From assembly GCF_018403185.1 (NCBI RefSeq), contig NZ_BOSE01000015.1, positions 1-64,000 on the forward strand: 64,000 bases of DNA, given 5' to 3'. This DNA is from Paenibacillus montaniterrae. GTDB lineage: Bacteria > Bacillota > Bacilli > Paenibacillales > Paenibacillaceae. A program made the translations under genes and the position numbers. The number at the start of each line of letters is the position of its first letter. Within the stretch, counting starts at the first letter, position 1. Shown in pieces: positions 42,112-50,396 of this stretch. Below the pieces are notes generated by a model. The model searched no databases, had not been told where the DNA came from, and saw nothing but the letters and a program-made list of their open reading frames with translations.

Positions 42112-42321
42112 TTGCACGGGATAGAGCATTCGACGAGACAAGGGGGACAAACCGACTCTATCAGAAGAGGAGCATTGAAGCATGTGGGCATTACAACGTT
42201 AAACAAGCTGTCCAGCTATACAGAGCGCGAGATCTTAAGCCTTCACGGAGTTGGTCCACGCTCCATGCCTACCCTGCGTGAAGCTTTGGCAGCGGAAGGT
42301 CTATCATTCAAGCAGGTGTAA
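42112..42321 (+). CDS. Small helix-hairpin-helix (RpoA-CTD-like) protein, possibly truncated
   Basis: 69 residues from ATG 42112, which lacks a good ribosome site; TTG 42177 behind AGAGGAG would give only 48 residues. Residues 22-69 (ALKHVGITTLNKLSSYTEREILSLHGVGPRSMPTLREALAAEGL) carry the core LSLHGVGPRSMPTLREALAA, the HhH motif seen in the RNA polymerase alpha C-terminal domain and in stand-alone Bacillus/Paenibacillus proteins of ~80-100 residues. The N-terminal ~20 residues do not match, so the gene may have lost its 5' end. Confidence 0.6.
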   Translation: MHGIEHSTRQGGQTDSIRRGALKHVGITTLNKLSSYTEREILSLHGVGPRSMPTLREALAAEGLSFKQV

Positions 42322-42332
42322 CCACAAACCAA

Positions 42333-42386
42333 AGAGGGGTTATTCAAATGGCCAGTCTTGACTGACATTCCTGAATAACCCCCTCT
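42333..42386. terminator. Bidirectional terminator
   Basis: AGAGGGGTTATTCA (42333-42346) pairs with TGAATAACCCCCTCT (42372-42386, one bulged C), with CAGTC-TT-GACTG inside. It lies between convergent HhH and metallo-hydrolase genes. Confidence 0.7.
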
Positions 42387-42413
42387 TGCATATAGCGTTA
42401 AGCATAAGCATGA

Positions 42414-43259
42414 TCAATGAACATATTTGCCATGTGCAGGAATTGCAATCTCGTCAAAATGCTCGACCAGCTTTTTCAAGCTGTCGCTCAGCTCTTGTCC
42501 TTCCATTGGCAAGCCATGTCCCGTTACTGCAATTTTCGGCTTGAGTGCCTCCAGCTTTTCTACAGATTGGCGCGCCTGATCCCAATCCGGCGTAAAATAT
42601 TTCGGCGGCCCGCTTATTTCCTGCTTTTGCACAAACACCTTATAAATCGATTCCTGCTGAACGGTAACAAAAGCATCGCCTGCAATCAAGGCGCGGTCGT
42701 CCTCACGAAATAACGAAATATGGCCAGGTGTATGCCCAGGCGTATGCAGCCAGCGCCATCCTTGCAGAAACGGAATTGTTCCGTCAGATGGCAGCGGTTC
42801 CACATGCTTGCCCAAATTTACTGGAGAGCTTGGGAAAAAGGATGAAATTTTAGCGAGCAGTCCTCCATCGACGGTTGGATCGGGTGGTGAATACGACTGT
42901 TTGCCCGTTAAATAAGGAAGCTCCAGCTCATGGGCATATACGGGCACATTCCAATGCTCGACCAGTTCGACAATGGCACCGACATGATCAAAATGGCCAT
43001 GTGTCAGCACAATCGCTTGCGGGCGATTACCCGCGCCGAATCTTTCCTCCGCAGTAGAAATAATCGCCTCGACGGATCGCGGCATTCCTGCATCGACCAG
43101 TACCCAGCCTTCCTTCTCCGGCTGTCCAATCATACAAATATTGACGATTTGAATCGTATGGCAGAAAACATCCGGAAGCACTTCCTGTCCCTTCCCGCTT
43201 TGAATAGAGGTCGCTGGAAGATAGACATAGTCGTCTCCATAACGCATTTCTTGGTCCAT
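42414..43259 (-). CDS. MBL-fold metallo-hydrolase
   Basis: About 281 residues from ATG 43259 (AAGGAG seven nt upstream; an adjacent ATG at 43262 is possible). Metal site THGHFDHVGAI (HxHxDH), a later His in HTPGHTPGHISLF, and Asp in LIAGDAFVT, with the last His in AVTGHGLPM. Cytosolic hydrolase of glyoxalase II/lactonase type; substrate unknown. It follows the DUF2071 gene by 11 nt, sharing its stop region. Confidence 0.9.
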   Translation of the reverse strand: MDQEMRYGDDYVYLPATSIQSGKGQEVLPDVFCHTIQIVNICMIGQPEKEGWVLVDAGMPRSVEAIISTAEERFGAGNRPQAIVLTHGHFDHVGAIVELVEHWNVPVYAHELELPYLTGKQSYSPPDPTVDGGLLAKISSFFPSSPVNLGKHVEPLPSDGTIPFLQGWRWLHTPGHTPGHISLFREDDRALIAGDAFVTVQQESIYKVFVQKQEISGPPKYFTPDWDQARQSVEKLEALKPKIAVTGHGLPMEGQELSDSLKKLVEHFDEIAIPAHGKYVH

Positions 43260-43270
43260 CATAAAGCTCC

Positions 43271-44017
43271 TTATACTTTTCTGATTGGCCAAATTAAAAC
43301 CTCAAGCTGCTTCGTATAGGTTAAAATCGGCTCAGTGCCAGGCAGCGGAATGCCTGAAGCCTCGGTTATCGTGCTCTGCTCCAGCTCTAATTGAGCCGAT
43401 TGCAAAGGCCATGGAAAATGATGAATATTGGCCACCAGCAAGCTTCTTCCTTTTAAAGCATAGAGACTGTACCTTTCTGTCAGCCAATAAAGCTGGGTAT
43501 CGGGAACAGCGTGGAAAACTTCGCTGCTCGTCGGATAATAAGTTGCTGTAAACTGTGCAGCACCCTTGTGCGAATCCGTTCTGTGGCATATATATTGGAA
43601 TCTGCCATTTTCTCTTTTCCAGCTCATTGCAGCATTCATATAAGGAAGGCCAAATAATCTGGAAAGCTTCACCGTAAGCCAATTCTCCGCATCCGCGCTA
43701 AATAAAAAGATGCCTGGCTTCCCTTGATGCGTAACATATGTTCTGAAGTTCAACTCCAAAAATGAACTGGTAAAAGGTAAGGCCGGGAGTCCTCTAATAT
43801 TTACATGCCGCATATAAAACGGCGAGAGCGAAATCCATGCCTGATCCTGCCAAAGATCCAGCTTCAGCTGTTCGGGAATGAGCGAAGCCATTAATGCCGG
43901 ATCTACTGGCCAATGAGCAAATAGCAGGTCCTGCCAAATTTGACGCATTAACCATTTGCCTTCTGGCAGCTCAAACGGTCGATGGCCAGTTGTTTGCAAA
44001 ATTTCATCAGGGTGCAT
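43271..44017 (-). CDS. DUF2071 (YqjF-like) protein
   Basis: 248 residues. The family pattern is clear: LLFAHWPVDPALMASLIPEQLKLDLWQDQAWISLSPF (core LLFAHWPVDPALMASLIP), ELNFRTYVTHQGKPGIFLFS and the later FAYWLTERYSLYA-like stretch LYWLTERYSLYA. The fold is related to acetoacetate decarboxylase; role unknown, sometimes linked to resistance to toxic organics in Bacillus YqjF. Second gene of a three-gene minus operon. Confidence 0.87.
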   Translation of the reverse strand: MHPDEILQTTGHRPFELPEGKWLMRQIWQDLLFAHWPVDPALMASLIPEQLKLDLWQDQAWISLSPFYMRHVNIRGLPALPFTSSFLELNFRTYVTHQGKPGIFLFSADAENWLTVKLSRLFGLPYMNAAMSWKRENGRFQYICHRTDSHKGAAQFTATYYPTSSEVFHAVPDTQLYWLTERYSLYALKGRSLLVANIHHFPWPLQSAQLELEQSTITEASGIPLPGTEPILTYTKQLEVLIWPIRKV

Positions 44018-44020
44018 TGC

Positions 44021-44371
44021 TTACTTTTCCTCGCTGGTAACCAGCTTGGCTTCGTTGTTGAATACATAGCGATGGATAAACCATTCGACGATGCCGAGCA
44101 CAACGGCCATAATGATCGTCTCACTAATGCTCAAATCCCATCCCATCCAGACTGCTGCTGCCCACAAAACTACAAAAGCAAGCACCGCGTCGGACAAGGT
44201 AGCGATAATGTTGTTCGTTTTCCGCAAAATGATCTGATCTCCTAATATATAGGCAATGATCGTAAGAACGGTTGCTGTAACGAAAGCGCTCCAAAAGGAA
44301 ACGTCTGCAAAATACATCAATAACAGCACAACGACCAAACCGTTGGCAATCCATTTAAGAACAAATTTCAT
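44021..44371 (-). CDS. DUF2512 (YndM-like) membrane protein
   Basis: 116 residues with four membrane helices (about 5-21, 27-45, 58-78 and 82-104). YILGDQIILRKTNNIIATLSDAVLAF (core LGDQIILRKTNNIIATLSD) is the DUF2512 signature. YndM of B. subtilis is sporulation-associated, but its function is unknown. Three nt before the DUF2071 gene, AAGGAGC ribosome site. Confidence 0.87.
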   Translation of the reverse strand: MKFVLKWIANGLVVVLLLMYFADVSFWSAFVTATVLTIIAYILGDQIILRKTNNIIATLSDAVLAFVVLWAAAVWMGWDLSISETIIMAVVLGIVEWFIHRYVFNNEAKLVTSEEK

Positions 44372-44568
44372 AACGATATAGCTCCTTTCCTGAGTTTGCT
44401 TGTATTATCTCCATTACACTCCTTCCTATTCAAACAAATGCCAAACCAGCAATACTTTTGCAATGGAAGTAATGGTAAATGTGAGTATCAAGTAAATCCT
44501 TTTAGGGAATAAAATCAACAGGGCATCTGGCCTTACTATCGCGCAAGTCACTTGAAGGGAGTTTAAGA

Positions 44569-45828
44569 ATGGAAAAGTCCAAAAAGATTAGCCTTCTTGC
44601 CCTGTCCTCCATTCCGTTAATTATGACCTTGGGAAATTCCATGCTTATTCCAATCCTTCCCTCTATGGGTCAGCAGTTGAAGGTTAGTTCTTTTCAAATC
44701 AGTTTAGTCATAACGGTTTATTCAGTTGTAGCAATATTTTTAATTCCTGTGGCAGGATTTTTATCTGACCGCTATGGCCGAGTTAAAATAATTATTCCTA
44801 GCCTGGTGCTAACAGGACTGGGCGGACTTCTATCCGCTATTGCCTCAACCTGGTTCAGTCAAGCTTATATGTGGATTCTGGTTGGGCGGTTTATACAAGG
44901 CATTGGCGCGGCAGGCTCATCTCCTATTGTTTTGCCATTGATTGGAGATATGTTCAAAAAAGAAACCGAGGTCAGCGAGGGGCTTGGGATAATCGAGACT
45001 GCTAATACATTTGGCAAAGTGCTTAGTCCATTAATGGGATCATTGCTGGCGTTAATTGCATGGTTTATTCCGTTTTGGGCGATCCCGGTCCTATGTTTGG
45101 GCTCTATTTTAATGGTTTCCTTTATGGTGAAGGTGCCAAAAAAGAACTCGTCGTCCGCACCTCCCAAAGCACGAGCCTACATCAAGCAGGTCAAAGCATT
45201 GTTTCATGAAAAGGGTAGATGGCTTTACGCCATATTTGCGATAGGCGGCATTTGTATGTTCATCGTATTTGGAGCTTTGTTTTATTTGTCGCAGGTGTCG
45301 GAGGACAAGTATGGAATCCACGGATTATGGAAAGGGGTTATTTTAGCTATCCCGACCGCCGCTCTGTGCATCGCTTCATTTGTAACAGGGAAATTAATTG
45401 GCAATAAAAAACCGCGCATGAAATGGTTCAACTTTTTTGGCATGTTAATTGTCAGTGTAATGATGCTTGTCATCGCCTGGTTTGGCGGCAAAACGGTCGT
45501 TATGGATGTACTGTATATTTCGATAGGTGCCTTTGGCATAGGCATTTCCCTGCCTTGTCTTGACGCGCTGATCGTTGAAGGGATTGAGAAGGAAGTAAGG
45601 GGAACAGTCACTTCATTTTATAGCAGTGTGCGTTTTATTGGCGTTGCCGCAGGGCCTCCAGTAGCTTCAGTTATGCTGCTGCCAACGGCAGCTCCATTTT
45701 ATTATTTGGTGGCTGGCTTGGGTGGAGCTTCCGTGCTGCTGTCGCTGTTTGGCATTAAGCCCAAGCAGCAAGACAACAAGAAGCAGGACAACAAGAAGCA
45801 GGACAAAAAACAATCTGATTCGGAATGA
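44569..45828 (+). CDS. MFS multidrug-type transporter
   Basis: 419 residues, 12 membrane segments. Motif A is DRYGRVKIIIPSLVLTGLGG (GFLSDRYGRVKI about 63-74) and motif C is RFIQGIGAAGSSPIVLP, typical of 12-14 segment drug exporters. The C-terminal tail repeats QDNKKQDNKKQDKK, three copies of a DNA hexamer-based unit (QDNKK), and is cytosolic. GAAGGGAG ribosome site. Substrate unknown. Confidence 0.87.
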   Translation: MEKSKKISLLALSSIPLIMTLGNSMLIPILPSMGQQLKVSSFQISLVITVYSVVAIFLIPVAGFLSDRYGRVKIIIPSLVLTGLGGLLSAIASTWFSQAYMWILVGRFIQGIGAAGSSPIVLPLIGDMFKKETEVSEGLGIIETANTFGKVLSPLMGSLLALIAWFIPFWAIPVLCLGSILMVSFMVKVPKKNSSSAPPKARAYIKQVKALFHEKGRWLYAIFAIGGICMFIVFGALFYLSQVSEDKYGIHGLWKGVILAIPTAALCIASFVTGKLIGNKKPRMKWFNFFGMLIVSVMMLVIAWFGGKTVVMDVLYISIGAFGIGISLPCLDALIVEGIEKEVRGTVTSFYSSVRFIGVAAGPPVASVMLLPTAAPFYYLVAGLGGASVLLSLFGIKPKQQDNKKQDNKKQDKKQSDSE

Positions 45829-45867
45829 GATGCCCTTTTTACTGCAACGGACCATATATGTACAAGC

Positions 45868-45901
45868 AAAAAGCAGGGAACTGCTGCACTCCCTGCTTTT
45901 T
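45868..45901. terminator. Bidirectional terminator, MFS and CotF genes
   Basis: AAAAAGCAGGGA pairs perfectly with TCCCTGCTTTTT around ACTGCTGCAC. U-runs occur on both strands. Confidence 0.9.
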
Positions 45902-45904
45902 ATA

Positions 45905-46216
45905 TTAGTATCTGCTCGCTTGGTTCACCATGTTCAACGCTGTGTCTGTGTTTTGAATGTCCATCTGAAGCTGCTGGTTCATATCGTAAGCGTTGTACCA
46001 GCCGCGGCTAATCATTAGATTTGTAATTTTTTCGTGAGTTGCAATGGCTTGGTTCAATTGATTTTTTAGAGCTTCTCGTACTTGAGGCGAAGCGGTTTCG
46101 GTCAATGCCAACGCGTAGTTGCGAACTCCTGATTTTGCAGCAATTAGAAAATCAGTCGCGATAACTTGATCAGACAAAACATTCATTCCTGTTAAATTTT
46201 CCATGATCGGGTTCAT
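45905..46216 (-). CDS. Spore coat protein, CotF family
   Basis: 103 residues from ATG 46216 (AAAGGATG). The CotF ferritin-like helical pattern is visible: LSDQVIATDFLIAAKSGVRNYALALTETASPQVREAL (core DFLIAAKSGVRNYALALTET) and RGWYNAYDMNQQLQMDIQ. Normal length for Paenibacillus CotF proteins. In an operon with the 67-residue gene upstream (20-nt gap). Acts in the spore coat or mother cell. Confidence 0.9.
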   Translation of the reverse strand: MNPIMENLTGMNVLSDQVIATDFLIAAKSGVRNYALALTETASPQVREALKNQLNQAIATHEKITNLMISRGWYNAYDMNQQLQMDIQNTDTALNMVNQASRY

Positions 46217-46236
46217 ATACACCATCCTTTTAATGT

Positions 46237-46440
46237 TTAATGTTGTGGGTTATTGGTTAGCAGGTTTTTCAATTCCTCAATTGCCGGTACTGAATTGCGA
46301 ACATCCTCTTGCAGCAGCTGCTTCAATTCGGCATCTGAAACCAGATTTTGCATCGTTTGAGCTTTGGTCATGCACACCGTCTTGAAGGACAGCAGCTCAT
46401 GCAATTCCAAGGTCTCATGAGGCGCTAGTTGATTATTCAT
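46237..46440 (-). CDS. Small coat-associated helical protein (CotF operon partner)
   Basis: 67 residues from ATG 46440 behind AAAGGAGATG. HETLELHELLSFKTVCMTKAQTMQNLV and LKQLLQEDVRNSVPAIEELKNLL are amphipathic helices resembling the first half of CotF-like proteins. Such short partners usually precede cotF genes in Paenibacillus. Longer in-frame starts up to 46602 run through the terminator at 46544-46580 and are unlikely. Confidence 0.82.
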   Translation of the reverse strand: MNNQLAPHETLELHELLSFKTVCMTKAQTMQNLVSDAELKQLLQEDVRNSVPAIEELKNLLTNNPQH

Positions 46441-46543
46441 GTCAATCATCTCCTTTCCGTGCTTTAATATCCCACCTGCTGTGCTAATTATGCGAATGGT
46501 TTTTGCCGATTTGCTTATTTTTAGAGTGCTCCAAGCAGCAAAA

Positions 46544-46583
46544 AGCCACCTCGAAAGCTGTATCGAGCTCCGAGGTGGCTTGT
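46544..46583 (-). terminator. Terminator of the helicase-NAT operon
   Basis: AGCCACCTCG (46544-46553) pairs with CGAGGTGGCT (46571-46580). On the minus strand TTTTTGC follows. It ends transcripts coming from 49587 leftwards. Confidence 0.85.
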
Positions 46584-46615
46584 TATTAGCTTTATTTAAC
46601 ATGGATGCAACTATG

Positions 46616-46852
46616 CTATGCAGACATATCCAGCGAATCTGACTTAGCTTGCAGCTTTTTGCGATTCATCGACACAAAGAAGCTGCCAAATCTGCTTTCC
46701 GCACGCTCGGCAATAAACAGCGTGAGCATTAGCCCAAGCAGCACAGCGCTAACGGATAGCGGTATAATCCACAAATGCGTAGAGTTCGAGAAAAACGGAA
46801 TAAGCGAAACAGCAACAATTGGTGGCGCATTCCATTTTCTATCACGTTTATG
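46616..46852 (-). CDS. Small membrane protein or C-terminal fragment
   Basis: The minus strand is open for 78 codons, with two hydrophobic segments (PPIVAVSLIPFFSN and LWIIPLSVSAVLLGLMLTLFIAE) and a basic tail FVSMNRKKLQAKS ending TAG. There is no ATG, GTG or TTG in frame after the upstream stop at the NAT gene's end; only an ATT could start it. Either it uses that rare codon, or it is the 3' end of a gene whose 5' part was lost. It lies directly downstream of NAT and before the terminator. Confidence 0.45.
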   Translation of the reverse strand, partial: HKRDRKWNAPPIVAVSLIPFFSNSTHLWIIPLSVSAVLLGLMLTLFIAERAESRFGSFFVSMNRKKLQAKSDSLDMSA

Positions 46853-46859
46853 ACCGCAG

Positions 46860-47669
46860 TCAAGCCTGATCTTTGCTTGCTTTCATTGCGAACTGTTCGC
46901 CAAAATGCTGCTTTACATAGTGCTGGAAATCCGCTTCTCCCAAACTGAGCTTCTCCGTCTTGCCGTCAGTCCACTCTGTCAACGAATGGTCTGTTAACGT
47001 AACGCTGCCTCGCTCAGTAAGCTTGGTAATCAACGGATGCTTATTGAAGGTGGAGCGCGGATCGTCGGTTATAATTGTTTGAATTTCGTTCAATTCGCTG
47101 TCATCCGTAATCATCCAGTTGGAGTCAAAGGCATAGCCGATGCGCCAGTCAACGTCCTTGTGCTTTAATTTCAATTGCAGCACATAGTCGCCGTACTCTG
47201 TATCAGTTCGCACGACACGAAAAACTCCATTGCTGGAAGTCACTGTTTCCCCTGACAACGGAACAGGCAGTAAAGGCAAATTGCCGCCAAACCCAGTATC
47301 AAGCAAGTAGCTCCTCTGATGATGCTCAAGCAAAATCGCCACATGCGTTCTGCCTACAGCGGAGTATTCACCCGCTTCAGGTCTAAAAACGCTGCCGCGT
47401 GTTAGCTTGGTATTGAAGCCCTGCTCCAGCAAAAAGTGATGCAGCAGTGGATTTAGCTCATAGCATAGCCCGCCCTCTTGGCGGGTTACAATCTTGTCAA
47501 TCAAATTCTCCTTCGTAATCGGACGCGTTCTATGCTCCATAATGCTTAAATTTTCAAACGGTACTGCTCTTGAAGTCAGCTCCAGCAGCTTAGGCAAGCT
47601 TTCAAAGGCAATAGTCATATGCTCAGGAAAACCAATTCTGTCTAGAAATAAGCGACTCCATTCACTCAT
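46860..47669 (-). CDS. Arylamine N-acetyltransferase
   Basis: 269 residues. NAT transfers acetyl from acetyl-CoA to arylamines or hydrazines through a Cys-His-Asp triad. All three are present: Cys69 in RQEGGLCYELN, His109 in GRTHVAIL, Asp124 in LLDTGFGGN. N-terminal LTSRAVPFENLSI is also diagnostic. Length is usual. It overlaps the end of the upstream NERD-helicase gene by 8 nt, so they are translationally coupled. Confidence 0.92.
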   Translation of the reverse strand: MSEWSRLFLDRIGFPEHMTIAFESLPKLLELTSRAVPFENLSIMEHRTRPITKENLIDKIVTRQEGGLCYELNPLLHHFLLEQGFNTKLTRGSVFRPEAGEYSAVGRTHVAILLEHHQRSYLLDTGFGGNLPLLPVPLSGETVTSSNGVFRVVRTDTEYGDYVLQLKLKHKDVDWRIGYAFDSNWMITDDSELNEIQTIITDDPRSTFNKHPLITKLTERGSVTLTDHSLTEWTDGKTEKLSLGEADFQHYVKQHFGEQFAMKASKDQA

Positions 47670-49587
47670 GGCGCACTCCTCCTCCCGATGCCTGTTGATC
47701 CAAGGTCAGCTCTAATTTTTGTCCTGCTATTTCAGCTAAATAGCGTGTAAATTTAGACTCTCCACTATAGGTTAAAAACAGCCATTCCAACGCTCGTGTC
47801 ATGGCAATATAAAATAACGATACTTCTCTTTCCTCCACTTCCTCCAGTACAAAAGGCATGTTTTCTATGTTAACGATAAATACTGCTCGAAAATCAAGAC
47901 CTTTAGCACTATCAATGGTAGAGATTTTCACCGTCTTTTCGCTACGAATAAATTTACGCTTGGAATCTGCGTTTTCGGTAATCCATGTAAATGGCAGCCC
48001 GCTGTGGCGCAAGCTATCTTTAATTTCATCTATATAAGAGATAGAGTGTCTGTTTTTAACGCGATATAAAATTGCAATCTCTTCAAAGGGTATGTTTTTT
48101 TCCTGATGGAGAAAATTGATGCACTTCGCAACAAAGTCCATCTCTTGTTTGATTCCTTTAAAAGCATGGATAAGTGGCTCCGGTCCTTTACGCTTTGTCG
48201 CTTGAGGAGGAATAATCTCCACTCCATCTATCGTTCCCTCGCGTACTTTATTTTTAAGCTGGGAAAAGGTTTGATAAAAATTCCAAGCAAATTTAACGAT
48301 TTGTGCTGTATTGCGATAATTAATCGATAATATTTTCGATCTGCCGCGAAAATCGAGGCCAATATCCTGTGCCAGACTTGATTTTCTCTTAAAAATAGAC
48401 TGCGCACGGTCTTCTACTAATAATAGAGATTGAGTTTCAGGATTCAGACAATAGCTTAACAGCTTTAACCAGTCTGCTTCAAAATCCTGGCCTTCATCAA
48501 TTAATATTGCATCATAAGCAGGCAGAATTGCTTCCTTTTTACTCACCTTATCCAATAGTACCGGAATATCATCTTCCTTCATTTTCATCTTGTTTCTTAG
48601 CCACTCATGGAAATTATAAACCTCTACATTGGAATGTGATTGTCCGTTGTCTATCTGATGCAAATCAAATAAATCCTCCGGCTCATCCAGCTTCTGCTGT
48701 ATCATTTGCTTCAAGCTGCGTGATAACGGAATGCCGTAGCAAAGTACAAGTATTTTCCAATCAGGGTGCTGCTTCACTAACAGCTTGGCACGAGTTGCGA
48801 GCACCAATGTCTTACCGCTGCCCGCAACTCCGCGAATAAGACGATGTCTGTCGCCAAGCTGCTTCGCCATATTTTCCTGGTGCAAATCCATCGTCTTAAT
48901 ATTGTGCAGTGAAAGCAGCAGCTGATCCTGATGTTGAACCGGCATGTTAAAATCTGCTCCAATCCGAACCTCAGGAAAAAGATGAAAGCGAATAGCTTGA
49001 ATATCTTGATCGGTCAGTAGCAAGCGCCGATACGTTGGTATAGTAAACATGCATTGAATTTTTTCCAGTAAAATATGTTGATCAAAGCCTTCTTCATCGG
49101 CATCGATTTCATCTTTACATAATACAAATTGCGGCTCAATAACCTGATACAAACCAAGCTTTATAAAATCCTCTTGTCTTAAACGAGTAAAAACAGTACC
49201 GTAACCGTAAGGAAATTTTAAATGAGAACCTCCTTCACGAACCAAGTTTTTATCTTTTTTCAAATGGGTCTCGATCATTCTCGCATAGTCTCGAGCTTGC
49301 TTAAGTGGACTTTTTATATGATGCAACTGATTAGAGCCCGAGGTTTCACGAATGATCCACTCGTCATGATTGACTTGATAAATGGTGCTTTTCGTATAAT
49401 CCTTCACTTCGAGAACAACGATCCCCAGGTCAGGGCCGATGATTACAAAATCAGGGCGCTTTCCACGAATTTCAGGCTCATAATAAACAATATAATCGCT
49501 AGGCAAATAATCTCGTAAACTAGCAAACAAAATACGTTCGCCTGACGTCGCTTTTCTTGGAATAACTTCAGGTACCATATAAGCCAT
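47662..49587 (-). CDS. NERD-domain UvrD/Rep-like helicase
   Basis: 641 residues. Residues 10-130 are a NERD nuclease-related domain (SGERILFASLRD, RPDFVIIGPDLGIVVLEVKDY, with the E-V-K active-site pattern). From ~250 a superfamily 1 helicase follows: Walker A GVAGSGKTLVLATRA, Walker B AILIDEGQDFEADW, motif IV region INYRNTAQIV, motif V STIDSAKGLDFRAVFI and motif VI YIAMTRALEWL. Motif II reads DEGQD as in UvrD-like NERD helicases. Likely a DNA repair or defence nuclease-helicase; partner unknown. Ribosome site AGGAG at 49590-49600. Confidence 0.9.
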   Translation of the reverse strand: MAYMVPEVIPRKATSGERILFASLRDYLPSDYIVYYEPEIRGKRPDFVIIGPDLGIVVLEVKDYTKSTIYQVNHDEWIIRETSGSNQLHHIKSPLKQARDYARMIETHLKKDKNLVREGGSHLKFPYGYGTVFTRLRQEDFIKLGLYQVIEPQFVLCKDEIDADEEGFDQHILLEKIQCMFTIPTYRRLLLTDQDIQAIRFHLFPEVRIGADFNMPVQHQDQLLLSLHNIKTMDLHQENMAKQLGDRHRLIRGVAGSGKTLVLATRAKLLVKQHPDWKILVLCYGIPLSRSLKQMIQQKLDEPEDLFDLHQIDNGQSHSNVEVYNFHEWLRNKMKMKEDDIPVLLDKVSKKEAILPAYDAILIDEGQDFEADWLKLLSYCLNPETQSLLLVEDRAQSIFKRKSSLAQDIGLDFRGRSKILSINYRNTAQIVKFAWNFYQTFSQLKNKVREGTIDGVEIIPPQATKRKGPEPLIHAFKGIKQEMDFVAKCINFLHQEKNIPFEEIAILYRVKNRHSISYIDEIKDSLRHSGLPFTWITENADSKRKFIRSEKTVKISTIDSAKGLDFRAVFIVNIENMPFVLEEVEEREVSLFYIAMTRALEWLFLTYSGESKFTRYLAEIAGQKLELTLDQQASGGGVRHE

Positions 49588-49787
49588 ATTTTATCTCCTC
49601 TAGTACAATATACCTACGGCTATTATAGTACAAAAAAGGATGCTAGTGAATCATTTCCATAGTTAAGTTTGTCGCTATATGGCTTGTAACATAATCCAAT
49701 CTCGTGAGATATTAAGATGAAAGGAGTGAGGAGACGGCGTGGACATCGGATAAGCTGTACAGCTTGTATTTCCGAGAAAAATATCAT

Positions 49788-50168
49788 TTAATTCCTAAAT
49801 ATTGATTGGAAGTATTTTTCAACGTCTTGGAAATTTCGAGTTGATAATACAATGGATTTATTGTCTGTAACAAGATAGTAGGGATATTCGTGGATTTCCA
49901 TAATATCAGCAACTTCCTTTTTATCTTCTCGCTTTACGTTGTAAACTTGGATCTCAATGTGGTCAAGTAGTTTTTCGTCTGAATTCCAATAACTCGTTAG
50001 ATCATTAGAATAATCTTTATCGTACACATCATAGAAAAAATTAATGCGGTACGTCTCGGTTGAAGAAGATAAAAGTGTTTCCAATGTGTCTTCTTTACTT
50101 GCTTTAGAACAAGCAATAGTAAATAACATTAGTGCAGTTAATGTTAGAAAGAGCAGGTTTTTTTTCAT
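49788..50168 (-). CDS. Small lipoprotein, unknown
   Basis: 126 residues. Signal peptide with lipobox FTIACS (Cys about 20). The mature ~105 residues are acidic and mixed alpha/beta (RINFFYDVYDKDYSND, HIEIQVYNVKREDKKEV). No family recognised. Single gene with AAGGGAG; 49588-49787 to its left in the window holds no gene I can see. Confidence 0.75.
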   Translation of the reverse strand: MKKNLLFLTLTALMLFTIACSKASKEDTLETLLSSSTETYRINFFYDVYDKDYSNDLTSYWNSDEKLLDHIEIQVYNVKREDKKEVADIMEIHEYPYYLVTDNKSIVLSTRNFQDVEKYFQSIFRN

Positions 50169-50344
50169 TTACAATCTCCCTTCGAAGTTAAGAATCATTG
50201 GGATAAAAAATGGCTGCTAAAGATATTTTGACTAATTAATTTTAACACATCATGCATTCATTCCCAATATTGCATTTAATTCAAATTATGTGAGTAGAGA
50301 GTTCTAACAATATTAATTACTTTTTGGCAAAAGAACTAAATGCT

Positions 50345-50389
50345 AAAGAATCTGTGCATCGCTATTGATTAACGCTACACAGATTCTTT
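50345..50389 (-). terminator. Terminator of the NOS gene
   Basis: AAAGAATCTGTG (50345-50356) pairs perfectly with CACAGATTCTTT (50378-50389), 7 nt downstream of the NOS stop. On the minus strand the stem is followed by AGCATTTAGTTCTTTTG, a modest T-run. Confidence 0.75.
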
Positions 50390-50396
50390 AACTCAA

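Noticed and set aside
42093..42281. 62-codon frame overlapping the HhH gene
   Set aside because: Different frame, no ribosome site, no motif; the HhH frame has clear family sequence.
46605..46853. 82-codon plus-strand frame opposite the small membrane ORF
   Set aside because: Antisense to a frame with convincing membrane helices; no ribosome site.
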